64,000 nucleotides of DNA from Rhizobium sp. NZLR1 (GTDB lineage: Bacteria > Pseudomonadota > Alphaproteobacteria > Rhizobiales > Rhizobiaceae): assembly GCF_017357385.1 (NCBI RefSeq), contig NZ_CP071632.1, positions 2,051,501 through 2,115,500 of the forward strand, written 5' to 3'. The position numbers and the translations under genes were made by a program. Positions 16,443 through 24,178 of the stretch are shown piece by piece. The notes under the pieces were generated by a model. The model made no database searches. It was not told where the DNA came from and saw only the letters and a list, made by a program, of their open reading frames with translations. Within the stretch, counting starts at the first letter, position 1. Each line of letters begins with the position of its first letter.

Positions 16443-18242
16443 TTAGATCGAGAGACGCTTGGCTGTCGCGTTGTAGTAAGTGTCCTCGAAGGCACGGAAA
16501 TGATTGGTTCTCAAGGTGGTAACCTGAGCGGCTGGTGCGGCGGGATTGCTTAGTGCGGATACGAGGCAAAGGAATTTCGCGTGCGTTATGCCGGTTCCGC
16601 GGGACGGATTAGGAGCCTTTAACGCGTCGAACATTCCCTTGAAGGTCGGGAGGTCCTTGGCAAGATTCATATGGAATTTATAGGCCTCGCGCACCCCGGC
16701 GTTCAGGGTATCCGCAAGAAGGTTCTTAAGGGGACCTTCTTCGGATGAACCGAGAAACAAGGGAAAGAACGATGCTGCCAGACGTCCCAGCCGCTCATGC
16801 GGGGCCCAAATTCTGCGGGTGTCTTGAAGAGTCGCGAAAAGCTGGGCCGTCGTTCCATATTTCGACTGCAGCCAAAGCCTTGAATAAAGTCCAAAATAGT
16901 TCTGAGGGTCGTTGCTTGCGATGACTGTTTCAAGCAACTGATGACACCGCCTTGTCTTGACCAAGGTCTCAACGAGATAGTTAGCCATTTCTACCATCGC
17001 GGCGTCGTCAACAAGAAGGCCCGACTGACCTGCCCTTGCTAGCACGCCTGCGACGGACGGAGTAAGAGGACGGCTTCTGATCAACGAATAGACATTCTCC
17101 CGGACGGCCGGTCGCCGTTTAATGAGGTCTTCGAGGACTTCCGGCTTGACGACAGCGCCGGTTTTTGCCGCAAGTCCCAGCCATCGCTTCAGGATCTTTT
17201 CGCCGTTTCCAGCATCGAATAATTTTTTGCGTACCCCTTGCCTTACTCTGGCTTCAACATGGGCGCGTTGCCTGTCCATGGGAAGACCGTGTTTTAGCCG
17301 GTGGTCGACGCTTGCCTGCACCGTATCCAGGCGCGCGTTCTCGAAAATCCGGAAATGTCGAATAGCCTCGTGCTGGGTTAGAATGACCGTCTTACCGCTG
17401 TTCAAACGAACCTGCTTCGTCTGGAGGACAAGATCGACTGTCTTCAAAGCCCGCTTAGCGTCGACGATCGTGTCGACGCCAATATCGATGTCATCCATGT
17501 AGCGCACGAAGTCCCGTCCGGGATCGCTGGCGAGGAAGGAATCTAGCTCGTAGAGGAAGCAGTGGGCCAGCAAGCGGGGTGCATCGAGATTGATTTGCGG
17601 CAAACCGACCTCAATGCGAGGAGTGTAGTCCGGTTGCCAAAGCAGATCGCCGAGGACGTAGATCAGCATGTCGATCACACATTCCTCAACGCCACTGATA
17701 GAAGCAATCGCGTTCCGGAGATGGACGTACGAAATGCTGTCGTAGTAGTTGGCGATGTCCGTCACGACGATGAACTTGCGCGTCTTTGAAAACTTGAAAA
17801 GCTCTTTCTGAAAATTTAGCCAAGCGGCGAACGTGCCGTAGCCGCTCGGAGGCGACGAGAATTTGTGATCCTTGGGTTCAAAGAACGCCTTGTTCGTCGG
17901 TGCCTTGCCATTTATCTCAGAGTAGAGAGCATCAGATAGGCACTGCAGGACAATTGCATCCCGTACACTCGGAATGACGAGCTGCCTGCAAAGACCTTTG
18001 CTCTTTTCGACGAGAATTCGCTGTGCCTTCTGCGGCACGTAGTCACCGGACAAGATCAGGTGCGAGAGTTTCTGGCTCTCTACCTTGCGCGACACGTGAA
18101 AGTCGAAGTTCTCGATCCCGTCGCAAATGAATTGATCGCGCATGGAGACTTTAACTTTCTCCTTCCAAATCCTCTCGATGTTCTTTGGGGAAAAGATCGT
18201 GCGCAGCTTCTTGGCACGAATATCAAAGCGGGGAGATCTCAT
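16443..18242 (-). CDS. Stand-alone reverse transcriptase (Abi/UG-like, YMDD) with long helical C-terminal region
   Basis: 599 residues from ATG 18242. RT motifs in order: GLCRQLVIPSVRDAIVLQ near residue 85; motif A FIVVTDIANYYDSIS near 156 with the metal-binding Asp; motif B GLPQINLDAPRLLAHCFLYE near 210; motif C FVRYMDDIDIG near 248; and motif D around VRLNSGKTVIL. The remaining 300 residues are helical without a recognised domain, as in Abi and other defence-associated RTs. There is no group II intron maturase domain, and I saw no retron-like or DGR-like repeats nearby. YMDD instead of the commoner YADD is notable. Its subgroup cannot be fixed by eye. The ATG overlaps the stop of a short upstream reading frame (ATGA), implying a lost or truncated partner gene. 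Confidence 0.87.
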   Translation of the reverse strand: MRSPRFDIRAKKLRTIFSPKNIERIWKEKVKVSMRDQFICDGIENFDFHVSRKVESQKLSHLILSGDYVPQKAQRILVEKSKGLCRQLVIPSVRDAIVLQCLSDALYSEINGKAPTNKAFFEPKDHKFSSPPSGYGTFAAWLNFQKELFKFSKTRKFIVVTDIANYYDSISYVHLRNAIASISGVEECVIDMLIYVLGDLLWQPDYTPRIEVGLPQINLDAPRLLAHCFLYELDSFLASDPGRDFVRYMDDIDIGVDTIVDAKRALKTVDLVLQTKQVRLNSGKTVILTQHEAIRHFRIFENARLDTVQASVDHRLKHGLPMDRQRAHVEARVRQGVRKKLFDAGNGEKILKRWLGLAAKTGAVVKPEVLEDLIKRRPAVRENVYSLIRSRPLTPSVAGVLARAGQSGLLVDDAAMVEMANYLVETLVKTRRCHQLLETVIASNDPQNYFGLYSRLWLQSKYGTTAQLFATLQDTRRIWAPHERLGRLAASFFPLFLGSSEEGPLKNLLADTLNAGVREAYKFHMNLAKDLPTFKGMFDALKAPNPSRGTGITHAKFLCLVSALSNPAAPAAQVTTLRTNHFRAFEDTYYNATAKRLSI

Positions 18243-18334
18243 GGTGACCATTCGGTGATTGCCTCTGCACAATCTCCGATATCCATTGAGAAGTATTTAA
18301 GTGCATCGATAAGACGGAATCCTCGCCTAACATT
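18239..18334 (-). pseudogene. C-terminal remnant of an ORF coupled to the reverse transcriptase
   Basis: A minus-strand frame of 31 codons reads GFRLIDALKYFSMDIGDC followed by AEAITEWSP and a stop that overlaps the RT start by ATGA. It has no start codon before a TGA at about 18335. The overlap and protein-like composition suggest this is the tail of a gene formerly translated with the RT, cut off by a rearrangement. Family unknown. Confidence 0.4.
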
Positions 18335-18399
18335 TCAATCAGGCTCTCTCTGCAAGGAACCTGCGCGAGGACAAGCTAAGACTTATCACACCTGCCGAC

Positions 18400-18741
18400 C
18401 TAGAAAAAACTTGCACGAGCGGCGAAACGCGCGGCTAGAGTTCGAGAGGTCCCGATGTCCCTACGCGTCACGGAGGTCTTCCGACGTGAAAACGGCGAAT
18501 GGAAGCTCGTCCATCGGCACACTGACATGGCGGACACGAGCAGCAAATAGCTTCGGCCGCCCGTGTGTTCCCGATACCACTCTGCGTACGTTGTCGTCCG
18601 AGCCATATGCCGATTGAGATCCGGCTCTCCGTCCGTCCACCACGCCGGGCCGCGCTCTTCGAGGCCTACCTTCGCGGCATCGACGGCTTGCGCACCTCGC
18701 GACACGGCTCCTCGCGCCCGACGTCTTCTTTCATCGCCCAC
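18400..18741 (-). CDS. Small conserved-looking hypothetical protein ([13 protein letters not shown] motif)
   Basis: From GTG 18741 the frame gives about 113 residues. The middle, [20 protein letters not shown] then [11 protein letters not shown], resembles short proteobacterial hypothetical proteins that usually end soon after the YAEWY block. Here the frame continues another 55 codons antisense to the SnoaL remnant, which suggests the natural stop was lost by rearrangement. The start is uncertain; an upstream TTG at 18813 is also open. No function is assigned. Confidence 0.4.
   Translation of the reverse strand: MGDERRRRARGAVSRGAQAVDAAKVGLEERGPAWWTDGEPDLNRHMARTTTYAEWYREHTGGRSYLLLVSAMSVCRWTSFHSPFSRRKTSVTRRDIGTSRTLAARFAARASFF
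18430..18550 (+). pseudogene. C-terminal fragment of a SnoaL/NTF2-like protein
   Basis: A plus-strand frame reads [15 protein letters not shown] then [14 protein letters not shown] and stops at 18548-18550. The pattern [21 protein letters not shown] is the conserved end of ketosteroid-isomerase-like (SnoaL/DUF4440) proteins. Upstream the similarity fades within about 15 codons and there is no start, so the first three quarters of the gene are missing. It abuts the truncated RT-partner ORF, so a deletion or insertion junction lies near 18340-18430. Confidence 0.6.
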
Positions 18742-19328
18742 GGGCGAACGACCGGGTTGGTTCCAAACCCAGCAGTGATACCGGAGCGCCGCTCGGCGAA
18801 CCAGATGATCCAATTGTTGGTTCGATCAGTCCAAAAAAAGGTGCATCATGTCGTCAATCGATTTTTTGATGGCTCATCCCGTTCGCACAGGTGGACGCCT
18901 CCTATTGCATGTCGAGGGCGGGAAATCCTTTCCCAAATCGAAATTGTCGGTCCTTCCGGCCAGAGGACGCAGCATCAAGGGCGGGTAGATCAGGCCAGAT
19001 TTACCAACGTATGTCGTGTTAGCGGTATCGGATGCCGGTTGGTCCACTGGGAGCCAGATAAGCACGGCAACGTGCCGTGGCAGCATCTGGTCGGTTATTC
19101 CGAGTTTCCCTCAGGATTCTATCCATAACTCTGGACTATTTTCGCAATCGCGCATATACGAGGCAAAGTAGAAGTCGTCCGGTGCTGCATAATTGATATG
19201 CGAAGCTGACGCTTGACCTCGTCCGGGGCATCTCCGGGTGGGTAAACATCGTGCGCATATCCGTCCTTCAGACTAAGGGCCCAAGGCGCATTGCAGCCCG
19301 TTCCGGATGGCATTCGGGGGGGAAGAAC
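18742..19328. other. Stretch without a recognisable gene
   Basis: About 590 bases before the sulfite-oxidase-like gene. A plus-strand frame ends at 19128 with CRLVHWEPDKHGNVPWQHL then VGYSEFPSG, which looks protein-like, but I could not connect it to a credible start or family. A 47-codon ORF at about 18848 (MSSIDFLMAHPVRTGG) is a weak alternative. No RNA gene or repeat was seen. Confidence 0.4.
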
Positions 19329-20483
19329 ATGCCTGATCTTCAACGCAGGGAATTTATCGTTCAAGGAAGTGCGGTGCTCGCCGCAATCGCGGGTCTGTAC
19401 GCTTCGGGGGGCAACGCTTTTCCGACGCAGGCGGGCGCGAAGGTTATTCCGTGGCTCGATCAGCCGACGGAAAATCCCAATCCTGCCGTGATCCAGACGC
19501 AGCTCGTCTGGGAAGACTTGGATAGCTTCATAACTCCAAATGACAAGTTCTTCAGCATCGCGCATTTCAATCGACCGGCGATTGACGAGAAATCGTGGTC
19601 CCTCGATATCGGCGGCCTGGTCAAGAAGCCGTTAAAACTGACGCTTGCCGACATCAAGGCGCGACCGCGACAGGAGGTCGTTTTTACAGTGGAATGCTCG
19701 GGTAACCACGGGTTCCCATTTTTCACGGGCGGCATCGGCAATGCCCGCTGGGCAGGCACGCCGCTTGCGCCAATCCTCCAGGAAGCCGGCGTCCTTGATA
19801 ATGGCATCGAGGTTGTCTTCTTCGGTACCGACAGAGGCGACATCGAAATACGCGACATCAAGATGCAACAGAACTTCGCTCGGAGCATGTCGCTCGCAGA
19901 TGCAATGAGCCCCGACAATCTACTCTGCTACGAAATGAACGGCGCGACCCTGCCGACGCCCAATGGTTTTCCGCTGCGGCTGATCGCTCCGGGCTGGTAC
20001 GGCATCGCCAACGTCAAGTGGCTGAAGGAAATCGAGGTTCGCGACTCCCGTTTTATGAGCCTGCTGATGGCCCGCGACTATGTCACCATCCGGGAGGAAG
20101 AGCACGACGGGGAGACAGTTTGGGCTGAGACTTCCGTCGGCCGAGCCCTGATAAAGTCCGCACCTGCCAAAGTCACGCGGACAGACTCAGGTTACCGCAT
20201 TATCGGCGCGGCCTGGGGGGCGCCAATCGACCGGGTCGAAGTGCAAATCGATCAAACGCCATGGAAACCAGCGATCATTGACCACAGTGAGGAAGCCGAT
20301 CACGCTTGGAAAATTTGGTCCTTGGATTGGGCAAATCCCTCTCCTGGAGAACACACTGTGACCTCACGCGCGATCAGTAGCACCGGGCAGATCCAACCGG
20401 CCATGGACGACCCCTTGATCGCCAAAAAGCACACATACTGGGAAAGCAATGGCCAGGTGACACGCCGAATCCGCATCTCTTGA
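19329..20483 (+). CDS. Molybdopterin-dependent sulfite-oxidase-family protein, Tat-exported (SorA/SoxC-like)
   Basis: 384 residues beginning MPDLQRREFIVQGSAVLAAI, a twin-arginine signal. The molybdenum-ligating Cys lies in VVFTVECSGNHGFPF near residue 125, the family signature. YEMNGATLPTPNGFPLRLI followed by APGWYGIANVKWL near residues 205-235 is the conserved Moco-binding block. A C-terminal dimerisation domain (Mo-co dimer) extends from about residue 270 (IIGAAWGAPIDRVEVQID). There is no heme domain, as in SorA or SoxC, which use a separate cytochrome. The start at 19329 is chosen for the GGGGGGAAGAAC site and the signal peptide; the longer frame from 19251 is rejected. No cytochrome gene is adjacent. 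Confidence 0.9.
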   Translation: MPDLQRREFIVQGSAVLAAIAGLYASGGNAFPTQAGAKVIPWLDQPTENPNPAVIQTQLVWEDLDSFITPNDKFFSIAHFNRPAIDEKSWSLDIGGLVKKPLKLTLADIKARPRQEVVFTVECSGNHGFPFFTGGIGNARWAGTPLAPILQEAGVLDNGIEVVFFGTDRGDIEIRDIKMQQNFARSMSLADAMSPDNLLCYEMNGATLPTPNGFPLRLIAPGWYGIANVKWLKEIEVRDSRFMSLLMARDYVTIREEEHDGETVWAETSVGRALIKSAPAKVTRTDSGYRIIGAAWGAPIDRVEVQIDQTPWKPAIIDHSEEADHAWKIWSLDWANPSPGEHTVTSRAISSTGQIQPAMDDPLIAKKHTYWESNGQVTRRIRIS

Positions 20484-20675
20484 GAACGTTGCTGCCACTA
20501 GGTCGGGTTCATGAGGAGGGCGTCGCCGTCTTTTTGCCGACGCGATAGAACTCGTCAGACACGACGCTGTGGTCCTGCGCTCGACTTGCGGCGTTGTCAT
20601 TTCGTCCTCCGATGACGCGAGACTTGCGACCTGAAGTGGACTGTGCATTTGATCTCCTGAGTTGGGGTGCGTCAG

Positions 20676-21821
20676 ATGTCGTTAAAGTTTCCGGTCGCTG
20701 CTGTAGCGATGTTTCTTGGGGCCGCGATAGGTCAAGCAAATGCCGGGCTGGAATATGCCGCTCGTCACACAGACGCCGGGTGGGCTTTCGTCACCGTTAG
20801 CGGCGCGTTCGAGTACACCGACGATCTCGCACGCTTCAGCGAGATTGTCGCGCGCGAACACCCGTCCGTCATCGGCTTTGATAGTCCCGGCGGCAATGTA
20901 GCCAAGGCTATCGAACTGGGCCGCCTCATTCGCACGCTCGGGCTCTCGACAATTCAAGTGCGACAAGCAGAGTGCGCCTCGGCCTGTTCGCTCGCGTTCC
21001 TCGGAGGCGTCAGCCGTCTCGCACAGCCGGGCTCGATCGGCGTCCACAAGTCATCCTTCAACGACACGCAGGGCATGAAGATCAACGACGCCGTCTCCGC
21101 CGTACAGGAGACGACTGCGGAGGTCATTGGCTATATGTCGGAGATGGGCGTCGATCCAGCGCTTCTCCAGCTCTCGCTTTCCTACGACAGCAACGACATT
21201 CGGTACCTGTCAGGAAGCGAGATGGCGAAATATCGGGTCACGACCGGCTCGCCGTCACCTGATCTGTCGACAAAGGTAGAACCTCGCGACGTCGCGCGAG
21301 ATGCCCCGGTGCCACGCGGCGTCCAGGCGAAGTCCGATCCGTCGTTAGTGATTCCTCTCGCAAGAGATGGCACTGTCCGACATCCCAAGGGCAGGGCTCC
21401 GGTCAAGCTTTCCGCGGACGCCGACGCAAAGGCGATCGGCGATGCTGGAAACGGCGCATCCGTCGACATTCTCGATATCCGCCGCGATTGGTACAAGGTT
21501 TCCGTCGCCGGGCTGGTCGGCTTCATGCACTACTCGTGGGTTCACGTCAGCCAGTTCGATGAGGACTCCGGCGAGCAACGTTATGTTCAGGTAAAAAGCT
21601 TCAATTCGTTGCCAGACGCCCAGGAGTTCGTGAAGGGGTCGCCTGTGCCATTGAGCGTGCACCTGGCTGCCAATGGGTGGTTCGCCGTCACATTGCACGA
21701 CCTCTATACCGAGCAAGAGGCGAAAGATGTTTCCAATGCCCTGAAGAGCCATGGGCTGATCGCGAAGGACTCGATGGTCACGATCGGCAACACCTACGTC
21801 AGGAGAGTCTGTTGTGATTGA
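20676..21821 (+). CDS. Exported ClpP-like serine protease homologue with SH3 and SPOR-like domains
   Basis: 381 residues. There is a signal peptide (MSLKFPVAAVAMFLGAAIG then QANA), then a ClpP-type crotonase fold: VIGFDSPGGNVAKAIELG near residue 67, ECASACSLAFLGG near residue 100 with the candidate nucleophile Ser, and GSIGVHKSSF near residue 122 with the candidate His. Residues about 240-300 form a bacterial SH3-like domain (VDILDIRRDWYKVSVAGLVG). The last 80 residues look like a SPOR fold (RYVQVKSFNSLPDAQEFV). SH3 and SPOR domains usually bind peptidoglycan, so a cell-wall-attached periplasmic protease is likely. Its stop overlaps the GTG start of a paralogue downstream by 8 bases. Confidence 0.82.
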   Translation: MSLKFPVAAVAMFLGAAIGQANAGLEYAARHTDAGWAFVTVSGAFEYTDDLARFSEIVAREHPSVIGFDSPGGNVAKAIELGRLIRTLGLSTIQVRQAECASACSLAFLGGVSRLAQPGSIGVHKSSFNDTQGMKINDAVSAVQETTAEVIGYMSEMGVDPALLQLSLSYDSNDIRYLSGSEMAKYRVTTGSPSPDLSTKVEPRDVARDAPVPRGVQAKSDPSLVIPLARDGTVRHPKGRAPVKLSADADAKAIGDAGNGASVDILDIRRDWYKVSVAGLVGFMHYSWVHVSQFDEDSGEQRYVQVKSFNSLPDAQEFVKGSPVPLSVHLAANGWFAVTLHDLYTEQEAKDVSNALKSHGLIAKDSMVTIGNTYVRRVCCD

Positions 21822-23130
21822 CCGCTCCCAGCCACGCCCGATGAGCCTTATTGCAAAACTTCTCTCCATTCTCGTGATCGCCTTGGCGCTAGTGGGCGTC
21901 GATGCCCAGAATGCGGCCGCTGCGATCACGTATGAGCGGCTATCTCTCGACGATGGCAGGCGGCTACTGGTCATCAAGGGCGAGTTCGAACCCTCTGACG
22001 ATCCGATGAAACTCGCCGCCGTGTACTCCGAGTATCAGCCGACCGTCATAAGCTTTGACTCCAATGGCGGAAGCGTCGTGGCTGCAATCAAGATCGGACG
22101 AGCGATCCGTGCGTTGTCGGCAAACACCGTTCAGATCCGATCGACGCAGTGCGCCTCGGCATGCGCCCTCGCATTTATCGGCGGCGTGAAGCGCTCGGCC
22201 GAAGCTGGTTCGATCGGCGTCCATCAGGCTTCGTTCTCGGACGACGCAGCACTCGACAACAAGACCGCCGTCGCCACGGTGCAGATAATGACCGGCGAGA
22301 TCATCGGCTACCTCTCCGATATGGGAGTGAGCCCGAACCTGCTCAGGCTCAGCCTCTCTATAGAGAGCTCGGACATGCGGTATCTGACGACAGCCGAGAT
22401 GCGCGACTGGGATATCATCACGTCCAACGATACCGTAACGGTACAGACAGCCCCATCATCTGAACCGGTCGATAAGCCAGTCTCCAGCCCGAGTGCTAAG
22501 TCCGGGGCCACGGTGACTGCGCCTCGCACATCTAGGGACAATGCCCTCGATTTTATTCGGCGATACCACGAGGCCTGGTCTCGCGATAACTCGACGGCGC
22601 TTGCCTTTATGCGCAAGGCCTATGAGGACCAGGTGACATTCTACGGCAGGGTCGTCGACCGCGACGCCGTCATGAAGGACAAGGCGACGTTCGCGCAGCG
22701 ATGGCCGGAGCGAATCTACAGCGTCAAGCCCGGATCCGAGGCGGCAGTATGTGAGGAGAAATGTGACGTATCCGGCGTCATCGAGTGGTTCGCAAGAAGC
22801 CGTGAAAGAGGCAAGACCTCGTCCGGGATGGCTGAGTTTGCGCTTGTCTGGAATCCGGCAACGAGCCAGATCGAATCCGAAAACAGCAAGGTGCTCGCGA
22901 CGGACAGAGGCGCCCAGGCCCCGGAGCGGATCATTAGCCAGTGGCATGTGGAGAACGGCGAATGCCGCGGCAGCACCAGTCCCGACAGTCCTGAGACGCA
23001 GACGGCGTGCGCGAGGCGGAAAGAAATTGGTGCCCTGCTCGACACGTTCGGCTGGTGTTATGGTCACAAGGACGATTACGGCTATCAGATGAAATGGCAC
23101 CTTTGCGATGCCGCCTCAAACCGGCCTTAA
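21814..23130 (+). CDS. Exported ClpP-like serine protease homologue, paralogue of the preceding gene
   Basis: 438 residues from a GTG inside the end of the previous gene. After a signal peptide (LIAKLLSILVIALALVGVDA) the protease-like domain repeats the neighbour's motifs: VISFDSNGGSVVAAIKIG, QCASACALAFIGGVKR and GSIGVHQASF. The C-terminal half differs: an NTF2/SnoaL-like region (ALDFIRRYHEAWSRDN then TALAFMRKAYEDQVTFYG) followed by a Cys-containing tail (CYGHKDDYGYQMKWHLC). The two genes thus share a catalytic module with different partner domains and are translationally coupled. Substrate and biological role are unknown; related proteins are grouped as COG3904. Confidence 0.82.
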   Translation: MIDRSQPRPMSLIAKLLSILVIALALVGVDAQNAAAAITYERLSLDDGRRLLVIKGEFEPSDDPMKLAAVYSEYQPTVISFDSNGGSVVAAIKIGRAIRALSANTVQIRSTQCASACALAFIGGVKRSAEAGSIGVHQASFSDDAALDNKTAVATVQIMTGEIIGYLSDMGVSPNLLRLSLSIESSDMRYLTTAEMRDWDIITSNDTVTVQTAPSSEPVDKPVSSPSAKSGATVTAPRTSRDNALDFIRRYHEAWSRDNSTALAFMRKAYEDQVTFYGRVVDRDAVMKDKATFAQRWPERIYSVKPGSEAAVCEEKCDVSGVIEWFARSRERGKTSSGMAEFALVWNPATSQIESENSKVLATDRGAQAPERIISQWHVENGECRGSTSPDSPETQTACARRKEIGALLDTFGWCYGHKDDYGYQMKWHLCDAASNRP

Positions 23131-23876
23131 ACATTCGCGTCGAAATCTCGGCCGGATCTTTGGAATCCGAGTGCTCGAAGCGGATCAAGCGGACCGATAG
23201 TTCTGCTGGCGTCCAAAGATGCTACTCAAGCCACCAGAGCGAACGGAGTGGGTCTGCCATGACTAGAACCTGCTGCTCGGCGGCAATCCGGAAACATGCG
23301 GTTCTGCCAGGCATATCGGCATTCGAAAGACGCGCCCCGCAGGGCTCCTCTCTTCTGCCCGAACCTGTCGGCCATGGGTGCCGGAGCGGCTTGCATTTCC
23401 GATCTGATCCGCACCCACCATTCCGCCGGACGAATGCCGAGGCGTACTCGCAGATGGGGGAGCGGAGCGGGTCCTGCTATTGCTGCCAGAGGCGTGACAG
23501 CCTCGTGGTCAACGAGCCGTGACTTGGCGCTGGGCGGGGCTCGCGCGACTATCTTGTCACGCCTTTATGGATGCTCGGGGCCGAGCGCCTCCATCGTGAT
23601 CGCTGGCTAATAACAAGGGCAGCTTGTAGAGTGTCGGCGCACACAGACGTGGGAGATCCGCTTTGAACGAGCCTCCTTTGGAGAAAGGCCTGCAGCACCC
23701 GACGAAGGCACCGCGATCAGGGAACGAGAGCGCGGGCGAACCTCCGTCTGAACAACGCCCGGAGCACGGACATCCTCTGTCCCGCAAACGGGTGAACGAG
23801 GGACGACCGAGGGAGAAATTGAAGCGCCGACGACCCACGTGAGAGCTCCGCGCAACGGCGCGAATCCTTTATCCTA
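23131..23876. other. Stretch with only weak coding candidates
   Basis: About 750 bases with long unconvincing frames in several phases. The best candidate is a 59-codon plus-strand ORF from TTG 23663 to 23842 (NEPPLEKGLQHPTKAPRSGN, ending in REKLKRRRPT), hydrophilic and basic, behind GGGAGATCC. No family, RNA gene or repeat was recognised. Confidence 0.35.
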
Positions 23877-23888
23877 ATTGTTGACAAT
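23877..23888. promoter_or_regulatory. XRE operator, copy 1
   Basis: ATTGTTGACAAT, with arms ATTGT/ACAAT, lies 28 bases before the ATG of the XRE regulator gene. An 11-base match (ATTGTTGACAA) recurs, inverted, upstream of the DUF6634-protease operon at 26551. The likely reading is an operator for the XRE protein that allows autoregulation. Confidence 0.55.
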
Positions 23889-23915
23889 CCGCGCTATTTG
23901 TCGCCTGCTCCGGGT

Positions 23916-24167
23916 ATGGATTCGACGTCGGAAATCATGAGCGCGCTCAGGGCAGCCCGCGCCCTGGCAGGACTTAGCCAGGACGAGCTGGCGGCCTTGG
24001 CGGGCGTCAGCCGTCAGATCATTGTTCGATTAGAGAAGGGCGAATCCAACGTCCTGGTCGACGCGATCGAAAAGGTGAGGGACGCCCTCGAGGGGCAAGG
24101 GGTGGTCTTCATCGACGGCAACGCCGGCCACGGGCCGGCAGTCGCCATGGTACGCACAGATCGGTGA
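23916..24167 (+). CDS. XRE-family HTH regulator
   Basis: 83 residues. It is a single Cro/C1-type helix-turn-helix: ALRAARALAGLSQDELAALA then GVSRQIIVRLEKGESN, followed by a short tail (DALEGQGVVFIDGNAG) typical of small XRE regulators of toxin-antitoxin and stress cassettes. The ATG at 23916 is preferred; a TTG at 23898 is also open, and neither has a good binding site. It converges with the protease gene (stop codons 11 bases apart). A matching operator before both transcription units suggests it controls them together. Confidence 0.85.
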   Translation: MDSTSEIMSALRAARALAGLSQDELAALAGVSRQIIVRLEKGESNVLVDAIEKVRDALEGQGVVFIDGNAGHGPAVAMVRTDR

Positions 24168-24178
24168 GACCGCCTGTC

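Noticed and set aside
16259..18400. Retron or diversity-generating element around the reverse transcriptase
   Set aside because: No msr/msd-type inverted repeat pair and no template/variable repeat pair are visible near the RT; motif C is YMDD rather than the usual YADD.
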